A stretch of 42,501 nt of DNA. Origin: Guillardia theta CCMP2712. Its lineage: Eukaryota; Cryptophyceae; Pyrenomonadales; Geminigeraceae. The translations under genes and the position numbers were made by a program. Location: assembly GCF_000315625.1 (NCBI RefSeq), contig NW_005434444.1:1-42501 (forward strand), written 5' to 3'. Shown piece after piece: positions 10,028-22,589 of this stretch (its first letter is position 1; the number at the start of each line of letters is the position of its first letter). The notes under the pieces are model-generated. The model searched no databases and was not told where the DNA came from. It worked only from the letters and a program-made list of their open reading frames with translations.

Positions 10028-11738
10028 TTACGTCGAGATTTTGAGATTTGCCCATAACTTACGTCCCTCAGCATCTTTTGTGGCAAGGATGAAGCAATAA
10101 TGTTGCTTGCAAGATACATTAAGCATGTCAACTAGCAGAGCAAATGTTACCTGGATCATCTTCCACTCTTCGATCTCATCTAACCACTCAATCTTAGCAA
10201 CTCTGATACAAAAAATCATCATTTCCTCTCTGTCTGCAACAGAATCAGAACCTGCTCTTCTCCTCCTCTGGAAGGCCGTCGTAAAAGTCCTGCATAGATA
10301 TTGCCTCGCATGTTTCCCAGGTTGCCTTACCATTTCAATAAGCATGCTTTCGTGCAAAGCCAACGAAAAGTAACTCAGGTTCACCTCAAGATATCGCTGC
10401 TTTTGAGAATCACAGTCTGGATAGGCTTCGAAGGACTGGCAAAAGTCTTGAGAAGGGAGAAACGATGGTTTAGGGGCAAACGCATTGCTGACCAGAAGGG
10501 GGCATCCTCGCAGCGAAATATTCTGAGCCATCACCTTCCCAAAGGGATCATGCGGATGGATCTGTTTTGAGTGATTCAACAGTGAACTCAAGCATTGAAA
10601 ACCTGCTCGTAAGTGAAGAAAATTGAACAGGGGAAAAGATTCGCCGCCCACTCAATGATTCTAGTTCCTTCAGCTACAACAACTCAAACATGAAAATTCA
10701 CTCCACGGTCCTTGTACCAGGCTTCATGTATATCAGCACACATTCACTGCCTCAATGTCATTGACAATTTCGACAAGCGACCTCGAGACCTACCTGATGA
10801 AAAGTGTCGGAGCTGAGAAGTCAACTCCAGCGCTCCCCAAAGCAGCTTCAAGCTCCTGCTCTATTGTTTACATTTGAATCGCAGTCTCAGCAAAGGCACC
10901 TGACAGTTTCTCATATCACAGGACAGCAGCGTGTACTCTCGTGTTCGAAGCCCAAGATCGCCTTCTTTGTCATCCACTTCAGTTTCAGGCTCTTCACTTT
11001 CATCAATCTGAAAAGCTCGAATCAAACGAGAGAGATCATTTTGACAAGCGGTGACTTGAATTTCAAGTATCTTCTTTAGTGCGTCAGATCGCATGATCCG
11101 ATCTTTCTTGAATTTTACGACATCGTCAAAATCTACTTCAAAGTATCCTCCCCGTGGTTGCTGTGAAAACAGAATCTTTTACTTCCTGGCATTCATGTTG
11201 GCGAATCACCTTGCTCATGTTCTTGAGGTAGAAAAATGTGCTGTCCAAGCCAGATCCAAGAATCACAATCTGCTCCCGGAGGTTTTGACCATGAGCAAGA
11301 TCGCTCTCTACAACACCATGGTAACTCCAGCGACACATGTATTCTCCATCCACCTGAGGATGAATCGTCGCTGTTGTTTCCGCATGCTTCTAGAAACTGA
11401 AATATGACATTCCTGTCGGCGATCTCAGCTTCCAAGGTGCAGGTTATGGACTTCACCTCACGGCTGTTACTCGGGCATAATGCCCACGATTGATGAGAGG
11501 AGGTCTGCTTCCCGATCTAGACACGAAGACGTGTATGAAAGGATCCTACGCACGTGAAAGAATCAACATCTCCATCCGTTTGGAAATCACACATCACTCG
11601 ACGTACTTGGTAGTATCCCTTGGACGATGCTATGGACTTGCACAAAGCTATTGCAGGAGAGCAGGTATCAGAGGTACTCTCCAATCTCTCGACCTCATGT
11701 GTCATGCATATACTGTAGGATATTGACAGCCTCAACAC
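10028..11738 (-). CDS. Leucine carboxyl methyltransferase family protein (LCMT/PPM1-like)
   Basis: Spliced exons on the minus strand rebuild nearly the whole LCMT family layout: ALCKSIASSKGYY; RPPLINRGHYARVTA; EQIVILGSGLDSTFFYLKN (SAM-binding G-x-G-x-D); GGYFEVDFDDVVKFKKDRI; REYTLLSCDMRN; SAPTLFISECVLIYMKP; FFTYEQ joined to IHPHDPFGKVMAQNISLRG; FYDGLPEEEKSR; and WLDEIEEWKMIQ joined to QHYCFILATK, with the stop at 10030-10028. About nine introns, most of them short. LCMT1 methylates the C-terminal leucine of protein phosphatase 2A catalytic subunit, while paralogues act in wybutosine tRNA modification. The single-domain layout without a Kelch repeat favours the PP2A type. The N-terminal exon is uncertain: an exon ending at a clean GATGCAG|GTAAGT donor at about 11751 may add residues up to about 11935. 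Confidence 0.85.
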
Positions 11739-11935
11739 GATTCCGCCAACTTACCTGCATCTTCGCTCGTTGCCATGACGGCCTTTTCATGTTCTCTCTG
11801 CGAGGACATGGTCGGGGCTCTACTTGCTCCTCCCTCCTTGGGCGCTTCAGCTGCTTGTTTCTTCGTCTTCCTGTCTCCCCTTACGTCTCCTCTTCTCCAT
11901 GCTGCGTCTCTGACTTGCTAGCGCCGTCAGCCATG

Positions 11936-12390
11936 TCTCGCTCGCACCTCCCTCATTTCGTTTCGGCAAGCCTGCCTCACTGAGCAAGGGAAGGGCAAGC
12001 AACTGCTCCTAGCAAAGGAAAGAAGGCGAAGATGGAGGGAACGAGGGGCGGGGGTTGGGGGGATGAGAGGAGGGAGGAAGAGAGGAGGGAGGAAGAGAGG
12101 AGAGGTGAAGACAGACACGCGCGCACACCCACAAGGCCAGGGCTTCAGTTGTCAGCCGTTTACTTGTTCAGGTTGTGCTTTGACACCAGTGACATGTGAT
12201 GCCAGGCTCTTTTCCTTGGCTGCATGGCTGACTGCCATGCCTTGCTGTTCTTGTAGCTGCCCTTCAACTCCATGCTAGCCATGGCATACGCCACGGCGGA
12301 TCCAGAGATCCATCATGTGTCGTGGCGAAGATTGCATGGTAAAGCACGAGAGGGATAGGAGCGGCAGAGTAGCAGCAGGCCGACAATACC
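11936..12390. other. Divergent intergenic region
   Basis: This region lies between the minus-strand methyltransferase and the plus-strand TTLL gene, so it probably holds both promoters. It contains an 18-bp purine-rich tandem repeat (GAGGAGGGAGGAAGAGAG, about 12065-12110). An untranslated exon is possible at 12280-12340, ending in a GTAAAG donor. Confidence 0.4.
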
Positions 12391-15300
12391 ATGGCCTCCT
12401 TCTCACGGCAAGATGAGTTCGAGAAGCATCTCCGAACCATCAGACAAGGCTTGTTTGTTGGCCTCCCTGACGCCACCATGGCGGCAAGAAACCCTGTGGT
12501 GCTGACCCACTCTCTGCCTCCTGTGAATCGCCAGCTCTGAACAAGGTTGTAGGCGCCCACGAAAGCGAAGCCCAAGAATATCAAGACCGAGCAGCTCAAG
12601 TCGTGGTTGGAGAAGGTCTACGGGGGTCAGATCCATCCTCCTCGAACCCGTTCGGCTGCGATCCCAAGAAAGCCGCTCAACAAGGCGCGTCCAAAATCAG
12701 CGGCGAGTCAAGAAGCAGGGCGAGGGGACCCTTACGAGGCTCTACTCAACTGGAGGGATACGACCTCTTCGTTGGGAGATGCAGACGCGAGGCAGGCAAG
12801 CAAGCAGGACCTGTTGTACTGGAAACAACAAAGCGATCGCTTGTCATGCGTGAAGCAACCTCGAAGCTCGGTCACGCAAGGGCTGCAGGAATCCGACCCA
12901 CCCCAGTTCTCAGCGTACCAACCAAGGAGCGTTCGCTTCATTCGACGACATGACGAGAGTCGCGAGGAGTTGTCGGGCTCGCTGCTTGCTAGCCCTCGCG
13001 GGGCTGGCCTCGTGTCTTCAAAGCTGTCGGATGTGGATGAGCACAGCGATGATGACGGGATGGTTGACATCGACAGCGAGTTCAGCGACGAGTCTCTTCC
13101 CTCAGAGGACTTGGAGGAGGACCTGGACAACCATGATTCGGCTCTGCGACACCGGCATGTGGTTGTGGTAGAAACGCCTCCTGCCTTTGAGGAGGAGAGA
13201 ATCGAATATCGACCCAAAGACTGGCAACCCAGACAAGGCCTCGCATGCCACAACCGTCCTCAGACTGCTCCCATACGGAGAGAGCAGCAAACCATCCGCA
13301 GGAGCAAGTTGGTCATCGCCCAAGCCCCCAACGGGAACGTGAGACCCCAACGGAGGATCGCGAGTGCGAGTAGAGTGAGACTTCGGCTGCTTTTATGCGA
13401 CAGCCTGTGACGTAACTTGCAGTTCCGCCCTCCCCCTCCTCTTGCAGCGACGGTTACTGTTGACGATGGTGAAGCTGCTCGTACCAAGGATGAAGCGGCA
13501 GCGCTGGCCATCCGACGGAAGCGAGGAAGCAAGCAGAAGATTTTCATTATCTGCGGCTCTTTCCAGGACATCCGCGAAGGGCTCGTTAGACGAGGGTGGT
13601 GTGAGAATAGCACAAAGGACAGTCGAGTCTTCGATTTCAAGGTCATCATAGTCCCATCATTGGCTTCCTTTCGCTCTGTGTGTTCGTAACCTATCTATCG
13701 GTTTCTCCTCCTCCTCTCTGTAGTTGTCTTGCTTTCTGTCCCTGAACGTCTTTCAGTGGACCCTGTATGACAACGACGTCGGCTATAAGGACCTGAAGCG
13801 CAACCAGATTGTCAATCACTTTCAGGGAAATTGTGAAATCACTTCCAAGGGTCTTCTTTGCCGGAATCTTCGCAACTGTGTCTGGGCAATGGACCTTGAC
13901 CCTGACACGGTTCAGCCCAAGTATGCTTACATTTATGTTCGCTTATGCTGCCTCCTCCTCCTTTAGTCTTTTAGGCCTCAGTGCTGTGTGCAAGCAGTAA
14001 CGTTTTCCCTGTCCTGTTTCTGATGACTAGCCGTTCGCTGCTCGCCTTCGCTCTGAACTTTTGCTCAAGGTGTTTCGAAGTGTCGGATAGCACGGAATGG
14101 GACTCGTTTGTCGCTTCCTTCCATCTCTCTGCCATCCAAGGAGTTCTCTGCATGTACGCAGAGCGGCAGAGCAACGGGACTGAGGGGGCCTGGCCGATCA
14201 GCAAGCTCCATCTCGTGCAAGCAGCGCTGGCACTGGCCAAGGAGAGGATGTATCGTCTGCGGTATGAAGACTCTCCTCATCAGCTACAGAACGGCTGGGT
14301 GGACATGGGCGGGGTCGCGGGGATCTGCGGAGAGCAGAGTTTGATAGAGGAGGTCCTAGAGCTGTTCTACAGGCGAGCCGTGACTTTGATGCGATTTAAT
14401 CTGTCTGATACTCCCCTGTAGCATGAGAGATGTTTTCAGAAGCAAGAATGGCAGTGAGCAGGTGGATATGGGAGGGAAACATTTCTCAGGTACGACGAGC
14501 CTGCGATCGTGACTTCACTGAGATGCCTTGAAAGCTGCTGAAGATCCGTTAACGAGAGACTGCAAGCAAATTCTTCACGAGCTGAGGATTGCCGACCCTC
14601 AGTTCCTTGTCAACGGCATGCAGGGCGTGTGGATTGCCAAGGTATGCTCACTCCATGACCTGGTTCTCGTTTGTTTGCTCCTTGTTCTTATTTCCCTGCA
14701 CATCCTTTCATGCTCATGTTTCATGTCTGCCGTCAGGCGGCAAACAGCAGCAAAGGGGTTGGAATCAAGCTCTTCGACCGCCTGAGTCAGGTGAGAAGAG
14801 GGAGCGAGACGAGAGGCAGAAGAGGGCAGGCAACAAGAGAAGAGAGCAGACGAGAATGAAGAGGGCAAAGGCGAAGACTTTTGAGAGAAGAGGAGGAGGA
14901 GGAGATATGGCCGGTGGTCAACCTGGTTAGCTGAGATGTTCTTGCAGGCTATGGACAGCAAGGGAACAGCTCGAGTCCTGCAGAAGTATGTGGAAAGGCC
15001 CTTCCTCATCGCTTCCAGGAAGTTTGACATCCGTTGCTGGGTGAGAGGAGGGTAGTGTCCAGCTGCTGCTCAGCTACTTGCAGGTTCTTGTCACGGACTG
15101 GAATCCTCTAAGCATCTGGTTCTACCAAGACTGCATCCTCCGTTTCTGCAGCGAGCCTTGGAACCTCTCTGACGTCGCCAACCGTTTTGCCCACCTGTCA
15201 AACGTGTCTGTCAACAAGGTCAACTTCCGGGAGCACGACTCCTTCCAGCAGGTTTGACAGGCTGAAGGAGTTGAAAACCCGTTGAAACTTTTGACACACT

Positions 15301-18300
15301 GCTGAAGGTATGGGCGTCGTGGACACTCGCTGACCATCTGGCAAAAGAAACCGGAAGGTGAGAAACAAAACCTGCGATATATTCAGCTGGACGAGAGTTG
15401 AGGGTTTTGCAGGCCGGACATCTGGGAGAAGGAAGTGCTCCCAGCCATCAAGCACCTGGTCGTTGCCTCCCTCCGCTCCGCTCAGAACGAGATCCGTAAC
15501 CGCAAGGTCACCAGTCACCGCAAGCCCTCCCAACCCAACCCATCCCCTCTCATCGCCTCCAATCTCTCCTCCCCTTCCAATCGCTCTTCCATCCCATCCC
15601 ATCCCATCCCATCCCATCCCATCCCATCCTATCCTTCCGGACCCCCTCCTTCCCTTCCCCTCACAGTCTCACGCCCCTCTACTTTTCTCGCGATTTTCAA
15701 TCATCTTTGTCTGCACGTATGGGATGCTCCTCCTGATCTCCTTCCTCTCTCTGCTTGCCTCTGTCGCTCTCTCCTTCTCATCAACTCCAGCAGGGCTCCT
15801 TCGAACTCTACGGCTTCGACGTTCTTCTCGATGAGTCGCTGGTAATGGAAGAGAAGGAGAAGGAGAAGAGAAGGAGAAGGAGAAGAGAAGGAGAAGGAGA
15901 AGGAGAAGGAGGCACAGGTTCTCACTCGAGAATGCAGCACCCTTGGCTTTTGGAGATCAACTTGTCCCCTGACCTGCGACACACCACCGCAGTCAAGGCG
16001 TCTATGAGCAAAGCGCTGGTGGAGGATATGCTCGCTGTGAGGAGGAGGAGGAGGAGGAGGAGGAGGAGGAGGAGGAGGTATTGACAACTCTTTCAGCTCA
16101 TTGTCGACATTGGCTTCGAGCGTCTGAGACGGTTGGATCTGAGGGGTGCGAGGAGCGATGGTTACTTCTCAAACTTGCCAATAGGGTGGAGGCAGTCGGG
16201 TTGCTGGGAAGCTGTCAGGATCAGTGGGATAAGATTCAAGAAGCGATACCGGAGTGGAGGAGGAGGTCAAGTGAAGGTATGAACATGTGGATGGAGGGCA
16301 AAATGACGGAGTGACAGAAGGAGCGAACGAAGGCCTTGACAAGGAAGGATACGACGAGAGTATGAAGGAGGAGGCACAGAAAGATGGGCAGGAGAATGGT
16401 CCCTCCAGTCCCTCCTCCTCTGAGAATATGAGGAGAGAGCATGGGTGGTGCCTGATCTTTCGAGATGGGACTGAGAGTGAAGGAAGGGAAGGAGGAGATT
16501 TGAGTCTTGCGGTGGAAGGCCAGAAGATGTCGAACAGAGCGATGAGAAACTTTGACATCTTTGTTGACAGGTCAATTGCTCGCTTCTCCTCCTCTTACTT
16601 TCATTCCCTCCTCCTCTTCACTGCTCCCTTCTCCCCCCCCCCCCCCTTGCTCTTTCTTCTCTACTCTGCCCATTTTCTTCTTTTCTTTTACAAAGTTTAC
16701 AGACAACTTGTGATAGCGAATGTCTTGACGATCCAACGAAGATTCAGAAAGTTCCTGGAAAGGAAGAGGTAGATTATCTTCTTCTTTCCTCGGCTGCACT
16801 CTTCTTTTACCTTCTTACCTCAATTTTTCCTATCTTACTTCTGCTTGTATGGCCTATGATATCTGCGTAGGTTTCAAGCTCATAGGAGAAGCTCGAAACT
16901 TGTTTCAACTCGCTGCAAGGCATGCTTTGCCAGGAGGAGATTCGTCCGCCTTATCATGGCAGGAGAGAGACTCAAGGTTTGAACCTCCTCCACCTACTCC
17001 TCCTTTGAGGCTACCTCCCCCACCCCACCACCCCCACCCCCTCCTCTTCCTCCTGTACTCCTCGTCCTGGGCTCCTCCTTGAATCCTTCTCTTTCTCCAC
17101 CTCCTACTCATTCATTTCTTTTCCGCTCCTCCATCGCTTGCTTGTCCTCACTCCACGAAAGATATCTGCAAAGCGAACGCTGCAGCTGCGCTTCTACATT
17201 CTCCTCTCCTCCGCTCTTCGTCTTCAGCGGGCCTGGAAAGGTTTCAAGGCCCGGGCGTGCGCGAGGAGGAAGGCAGCGTGTGTGCTGCAGCTGCAAGCTC
17301 TGGGCCGGGGGTTTCTTGCTCGGCGATTCCACCGGTCTGTTCTCCTGTTAGCGAATCGCAGGAGAAAGGAGGAGGGCAGAGAGGAGGAGGAGGAGGAGGA
17401 GGAGGAGGCGAGATCAGCTCCACGTCCTCGAGTTTTTCTTCCTTTCCTTCCGTCTCCCCTTTCCCCTCGTCTTGTTCCTTCTGCCTGGACAGACTTCTGG
17501 TCCCGCCGCTCCAGGGCTCCGGAGCATCGCCTGCTATGTAGACGGTTGACCTTCCTCCCTCCTCGTCCTTCTTGACTACTTCTCTCCTCCTCCTCCTCTC
17601 TATCCGCTACTGCTCTGCTCTTCCATCCCTCCATCGCTCTTTTTCCTCCCCTTCGACCTCCCTCCGCATCAATCTCAGCATTGATTTGACGCGCAGATTC
17701 TGCATGAGCGGCGTCTTTGAATTTCCAGCAGCTCATCATGCAATTCTCTTGCTGCAGAACAAAGTGCGAGGGCGAGCAGAGCGACATAAGTTCTTGGAGG
17801 CCATGTAAGACCACCTCCCTCCGTCCTTGAGATCACAATCCCGCTCCTCCTTCAACTTGTAAACATTGTTCTCATCACTCACTGCATTTACCTCCAACCC
17901 TTGATCTGCTGATCTCCTCTTTCTTCCTCTCCCTCAACGTATCTTCCATCCTCCTCTCCCCTTCTATTTCTTGTTTCTCTTCTTCCCAACTCTTACAGCA
18001 TGAATTTCTCTTCTCGATCTTCTCTGACTTGTTACGTTCCATGGCAGGGCCGTCAAGTCGCTCGCAATAGCAGTGAGGAGGAGGAGGGAGCGCCACAGCC
18101 TCTGCCAGCAGCTCGCCTGCTCCCTGCTCCTGTCAACGATCAAGCGACGCTCCTTGTGCTTCTCGTACATCCTCCAACTGCGAGCAGTCAAATCTTGCCT
18201 CCTCCCCTCCCTCGTCCGATTCAGCCAGGCCTCTTCCCTCCTCCGACAGAAAGTTGCTACATGCTTGCTTCAGGTCCTCTCCAACCTTCTCCTCTACCTC

Positions 18301-20426
18301 CGTCGCCTCCTCCACCACCACGTCCCTCCCACCTTTTCTCGTCCTCCGCCCCTCCTTCTGTTCCTGACAGCCATTCAGGCGAGGATCCGCCGTCTCCTCC
18401 CATGCGACCGCTGGCTGAAACTCTCAGCTGCTCTGCGCATCGGCTGCTTCCTCCGCTCATGCGACGCTCGCAGACGGGTTGGCCGCATCAGAGCCGCAAA
18501 CTCGCTGAAGGTGAGGGAAGAGAAGGAGGGGGGCATTTGACCAAGTTCGGGGAATAGGAGCAGGCAGAGGATAGGAGGGGATGGTGGAAGAGACGGAGGA
18601 GGTTGAAGAGCAGCAGTAATGTGTTTGATCGTATCATGCTTGCAGGTTTACATGCGTTCAGCGCTGCAGAGAAGGAGGTGGGAGAGGAGGGAGGGCGGGA
18701 GGAGGATACTCCTCTTGCTGAGACGGTGGATGGCGCGATCAGATCTTGAGAGGAGGAGGTGAGAATCTGCCGGGAAGTAGCGAAGGGAACTGATACAAGG
18801 CAGGGCTGCCAACTTGCTGTCTCGATTGCTCCGCAGGAGGAGAGATCAGGAGCAGCTGCAGAAGAGAAAAGCAGCTGCCGAACTGCAGCGGAGGACGAGA
18901 ACTTGTTGGGATCGGAAGATGTGGATGAAGGGGAAACAGGCGATTGTTCTGCTCTCCGCTCAGCTTCGTCGGCTCGAAGTGACAAGCTGGAAGAGCAAGG
19001 AGACTCAGGCGGCAAGAGTACTGCAGGTATGCTCCTACACTAGAGCAGGGGGTCAAAGGCAGAAAGAAGCTGGGTGGGGGGGAAAGGGAGAAGTGTGGGA
19101 GGGGGTCACGAAGAGAGGAGGGTGAGGACGAGGACGAGGACGAGGAAGAGGACGAGGAAGAGGAAGAGGAAGAGGCTGGTCTTGTTGAGTTTGGTTGCAG
19201 CATGGATGGATCTGCTACATGTCTCGCAGGTTCTTCCGGCGACTCCGCGAGCTGCAAGCGAGGTGAACGAGGCAGGGCGAGGAGGGAGGGGAAGAGAGAG
19301 GAAGAGAGAAGAGAGAAGGGAAGGGAAGGAGAGAGACTGAGGGGAAAGGAGGGAAGAAAGAAGAGGAAGGAGGAAGGGGGAAGGAGGAAGGGTGTCAACA
19401 AACTGTTTCAGCTGCATGACAAAAGCTGCAGAGAAGTTGAGAGTCGACTTCGAGGAGAGCGCCAGCGACGCTCAGGCCGCACGGGGCAGCAGGAGGGAAG
19501 AGGGAAGGAGAGGACGAGGAGCCAGCTGAACGAAGGGAAGGAGGAGGAGGCGTGCAAGCCTGGCCTGCCGCTGCCAGCGACGATCAGCAAGCTGAGGCTG
19601 CGGCAAAGTTTCCGACTGAACCTGGAGCTGCTCAAGGGGGGAGGAAAGTCTTCGCTCGCCGACAACGAGGAAGGAAAAGACGTTGAGGTGGTGCTGCGAG
19701 CGGCGAACGAGCAGGTGGAGCAGAGCTACAAGAAGTTTCTGGAGAAAAGGAGGAGCGGGAGCGAGGAGAAGGAGAAAGGAGGAAAAGATCGCAAGCGGAA
19801 GGAGGAGAAGGGAGGCAGGAGGATGGAGGTGCCGGAGGAGGAGAGGGAGAAGATGGCTGGGGGGAGAGAGACGGAGAGGGCAGAAAGTCGCTCCTCCTCT
19901 CTCCGCCTCCGCGAGCGAGTGGCTGCCCTTTCTGCCCTCTACGATGAGCCCGAGAAGAGGGAGGAAGCTGGGCTTCAGTTGGGGAACGTCAGCGCGAGGG
20001 AGGAGCTGGACTCTCCCGCCTCCTCGAGCTCCAGCCGTCGATCGTCCTCGAGGGCCGCGAGCCCCAAGAAGTGGACGCAAACGAGGCCGCAGGAGATGCG
20101 CGACTCCACCGCGGTGAGAGGAGGAGAGGAAGGAAAGGAAAGGAAGGGAGTTTGCGGGGGAGGGGGGGGGGTATCTAAAGGGCGGAAAGAGTTGAAGGAA
20201 GAGGAGCAAGAAGAGCCCAGGGGGGCTTGGGGGAGGAAGGAGGACGACAGAACGAGAGGGGCAGGAGGTAGGAACAGGAGTAGCGGAGGGGGCGAGGGGG
20301 GGGGGGCAGGAGGGAGGTGGAGCTGACGTTTGCTGCCTCTAGCTCCTCGATGCTTTCCTTGAGGTGCCGACGCCGAGGACGACCAGGTCGATGAGGACGA
20401 AGACCAAGACAACCGGAGCCTGGGGT

Positions 20427-20460
<34 letters not shown>

Positions 20461-21263
20461 AAGCGAGACAGGGGTCGAGGAGGAGCAGCAGCAGCAGGAG
20501 GAGAGGGACCGGTTCACTCGCTTCTGATCGTGTAGCAGATTCGGAGGGACTTTACAGCATCTTGGACTTCGTCGGAAAAGACAGACTTGGAGGAGCAGCA
20601 GCAGCACGAGGGGGAGGGGGGGCAGGAGGAGGAGGAGGAGGAGGAGGAGGAGGACGGTTGTACAAGCGAAGCCAATCAGCCAAGACAAGAAGGAATGAGG
20701 CAGGAGCTGCCGAGAGGTTCGCTTTGAAGCTCGCGGAGGTGAAGGGGGAGAAGTTGGAGGATGTGGAGGGTTGACAAGAAAGCAGATGAAGCAAGAGGAA
20801 GCCAGTGCTGGAAACCTCAAGGTGAGAAGGAGGAGAGAGGCTGAGGGAGGAGAGGAGAAGAGCTGAACGAGAAGGAACTGGGGAAAGATGGAGGGGGACG
20901 GGGAGAGGGGGAGGGTGATCTCGTGGCATGACAGCAGGCAAATCCGTATGAGGAGCCCATGAAGAGATCCTTCGCTGTGCGGCCGTAAGAAAGTCTGCCT
21001 CCTCTAGTCGGGCAATTGCTGTTCCTCCCCTTCATCTTCCCCTTCCTCCATCCCACCCCGTTCGCATTTCCTCCTCTTCCTCCTCCTCTGCAGCTATCCC
21101 TATCATCGTCTCTCTCCTCTTTCTGCCTCCCAGTGTGAGGTTTCGACTCACAGGAAGCAAACAGATACGCGGCAGCAGAGGGCAGCGCCCGTCCTCGGCC
21201 TCGAGTCAAGCGAGCATGGTAACTGTATTCACTTGTCCTCCGACCTTTTCAGCTCCTCCTTGA
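12391..21263 (+). CDS. Tubulin tyrosine ligase-like protein (glycylase TTLL3/8 type) with IQ-rich tail
   Basis: Start at ATG 12391 (MASFSRQDEFEK). Exon 1 is spliced over about 30 nt to an exon running to about 13370, which encodes a basic then acidic linker. The TTL domain follows: KIFIICGSFQDIREGLVRRG, KRNQIVNHFQGNCEITSKG, RNLRNCVWAMDLDPDT, GVWIAKAANSSKGVGI (ATP-grasp loop), YVERPFLIASRKFDIR, WVLVTDWNPLSIWFYQD, SFELYGFDVLLDES, and PWLLEINLSPDL (metal-binding E-x-N). N-x-x-x-SKG-x-GI and the RNQIVNHF block fit the glycylase branch. From about 16690 many short exons encode IQ-like helices (VLTIQRRFRKFLERKR, RLQRAWKGFKARACARRK, VLQLQALGRGFLARRF). A highly charged K/E/S-rich tail then ends near 21263. 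TTLL enzymes modify axonemal or cytoplasmic tubulin. That the 16.7-21.2 kb part belongs to the same transcript is inferred from same-strand open exons and is less sure. Confidence 0.72.
15594..15634 (+). repeat. CCATC pentanucleotide microsatellite
   Basis: About eight tandem CCATC units lie in an intron of the TTLL gene, in a pyrimidine-rich stretch that runs on to about 15790. Confidence 0.9.
15846..16080 (+). repeat. GAGAAG and GGA simple repeats in TTLL gene
   Basis: GAGAAG-type repeats at 15846-15912 sit beside the last conserved TTL exon. A (GGA)n run at 16038-16078 begins directly after the GCT|GTGAGG donor, so it is probably intronic. If the first run is exonic it would insert an E/K/R stretch before the PWLLEINLSP block. 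Confidence 0.75.
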
Positions 21264-22025
21264 GTTCCTGCACTTGTTGGAAGTCCTGTAAATTAGCCAA
21301 TCAATGAAATACACAAACGTGCTGGAGGAGGAGGAGGAGGAATTCATTGCCTGTCTTTCCACTGCCTTCATCATGGAGTCTTGCTTATCTTTCATCTCTT
21401 CCTCCTCCTTTTTATCAGCTCCTCCTTCTTTTGCCTCCTTCTCCGGCTTCTCCTGCCCATAAACCTCCACGAAGTCGAGCTTCGGTAAGACGCTCGCCAG
21501 CCAGGACCCTGCAGAAGCGTCAAAAGCTTTGGAGCGGCTCCTTCCTCCACCTTTCGCCTCCTCGTTCTTCCTCAGCTTGTCGCTCATGGCCGACCGCGCC
21601 TGCTTCCGCTCCCAGTTCTTGTCCTGCTCGCCTGTCAGGCTCAGCACAGCTCAAACTCAGCAAGGCCTCGGGCCCCTGACGCAGAAACTTCTCCAGTCCC
21701 ACATCTCCCGCATACGTCTGGATTAGGTCAGGTCCAGCTGGACAAGAGCTGAGCGACTTGACCTGGAACTGGATGAGGCCAGCAGCCACTAGGCACACAA
21801 AAACTCCAGAGAAGTAGAGGACGTCGAGGTTGGGAGGAGCCGTGCCAGGGTCCAACCCGGCGATCTGCAGATACAGCAGCCGGTCAGGAGGACGAGAGCG
21901 AAGAGGAAGAGCAGTATGAATGAAACACCGGGGGAACACGAGGAACAGTCTGTGCGGAGAACAGGAGAGCAGAGGAGGAGGGAAGAAAGAAGGGTGAGGA
22001 GACTATCCAGAAGCAGAGCTGACAT
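21229..22025 (-). CDS. Small two-helix membrane protein, unknown
   Basis: I do not recognise this family. ATG 22025 gives a hydrophobic N-terminus (MSALLLDSLLTLLSSLLL, signal peptide or anchor), then a second hydrophobic run (GVSFILLFLFAL). A short intron (about 33 nt) joins it to IAGLDPGTAPPNLDVLYFSG with a further helix (VFVCLVAAGLIQF). The remainder is soluble and charged: DLIQTYAGDVGLEKFLRQG, a K/E-rich stretch, SWLASVLPKLDFVEVYGQ, and a coiled end. The last exon is probably DFQQVQELKEELKRSEDK with TGA at 21231-21229. An exon junction near 21640 (GPEALL to TGEQDKN) is not resolved. The gene converges on the TTLL gene and their 3' ends overlap slightly. Confidence 0.55.
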
Positions 22026-22589
22026 GGATCATGGACAGTGACGGCTGCTGCCTGTGTCGCAGAGGAGGAGAGGCGAGTAACGAGGTCCTGAAGCCATGGA
22101 CTGAAGACAAACTGACGGGAGTGAAAGTGAGTTTTTTGCTTATCGACACATCTCAAAAGTTTCGTGGTCTCAGATCGCAACGTCAACATGTTTCCCTTCC
22201 TGTTTGCGCCCTGGTTCTTCTCAACCAAGATTCGGAGCCCTCATTGCCTCGGCTCCATGCTCACCATTGCTGTAGGCATGCTTGCTCGCGGTATGAATGC
22301 CTCTGAAGCTGTTTCGTCTCTTCCTTCTCGTTGCTGGGGTAGTGTTCTCTTCTCTGCCCTTCTAGCCCTTCCCTTCCTTCACTCCACTTGGCCGTAGGGC
22401 AAGTCAAGAAATCTTCTAAATGCTTCCTTCTCTCACCCTCCTACTCCTCTTCCAAGCCTATCCCCTCTCTCGTTCGTTGTCATTCCTTCTCCTAATCGTG
22501 TTAGCAACCATCTTCCCCTCCCTCTCCCCCTCCTCCTCCTCCTCCTCACCTCAGCGGTTTGACTGCACTGACCAGCATTTTCCTTTATA
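22026..22589. other. Intergenic, no clear gene
   Basis: Open frames on both strands are short and lack recognisable motifs. It probably contains the promoter of the minus-strand membrane protein gene. Pyrimidine-rich stretch at 22430-22555. Confidence 0.35.

Noticed and set aside
15594-15634. CCATC array as telomeric or centromeric repeat
   Set aside because: It is short, lies inside a TTLL intron, and is not a known telomere unit.
17224-20820. Long minus-strand Ser/Leu/Pro-rich open frames opposite the TTLL tail
   Set aside because: They mirror GGA/GAG-rich coding sequence on the plus strand, where conserved TTL and IQ motifs and GT...AG introns lie.
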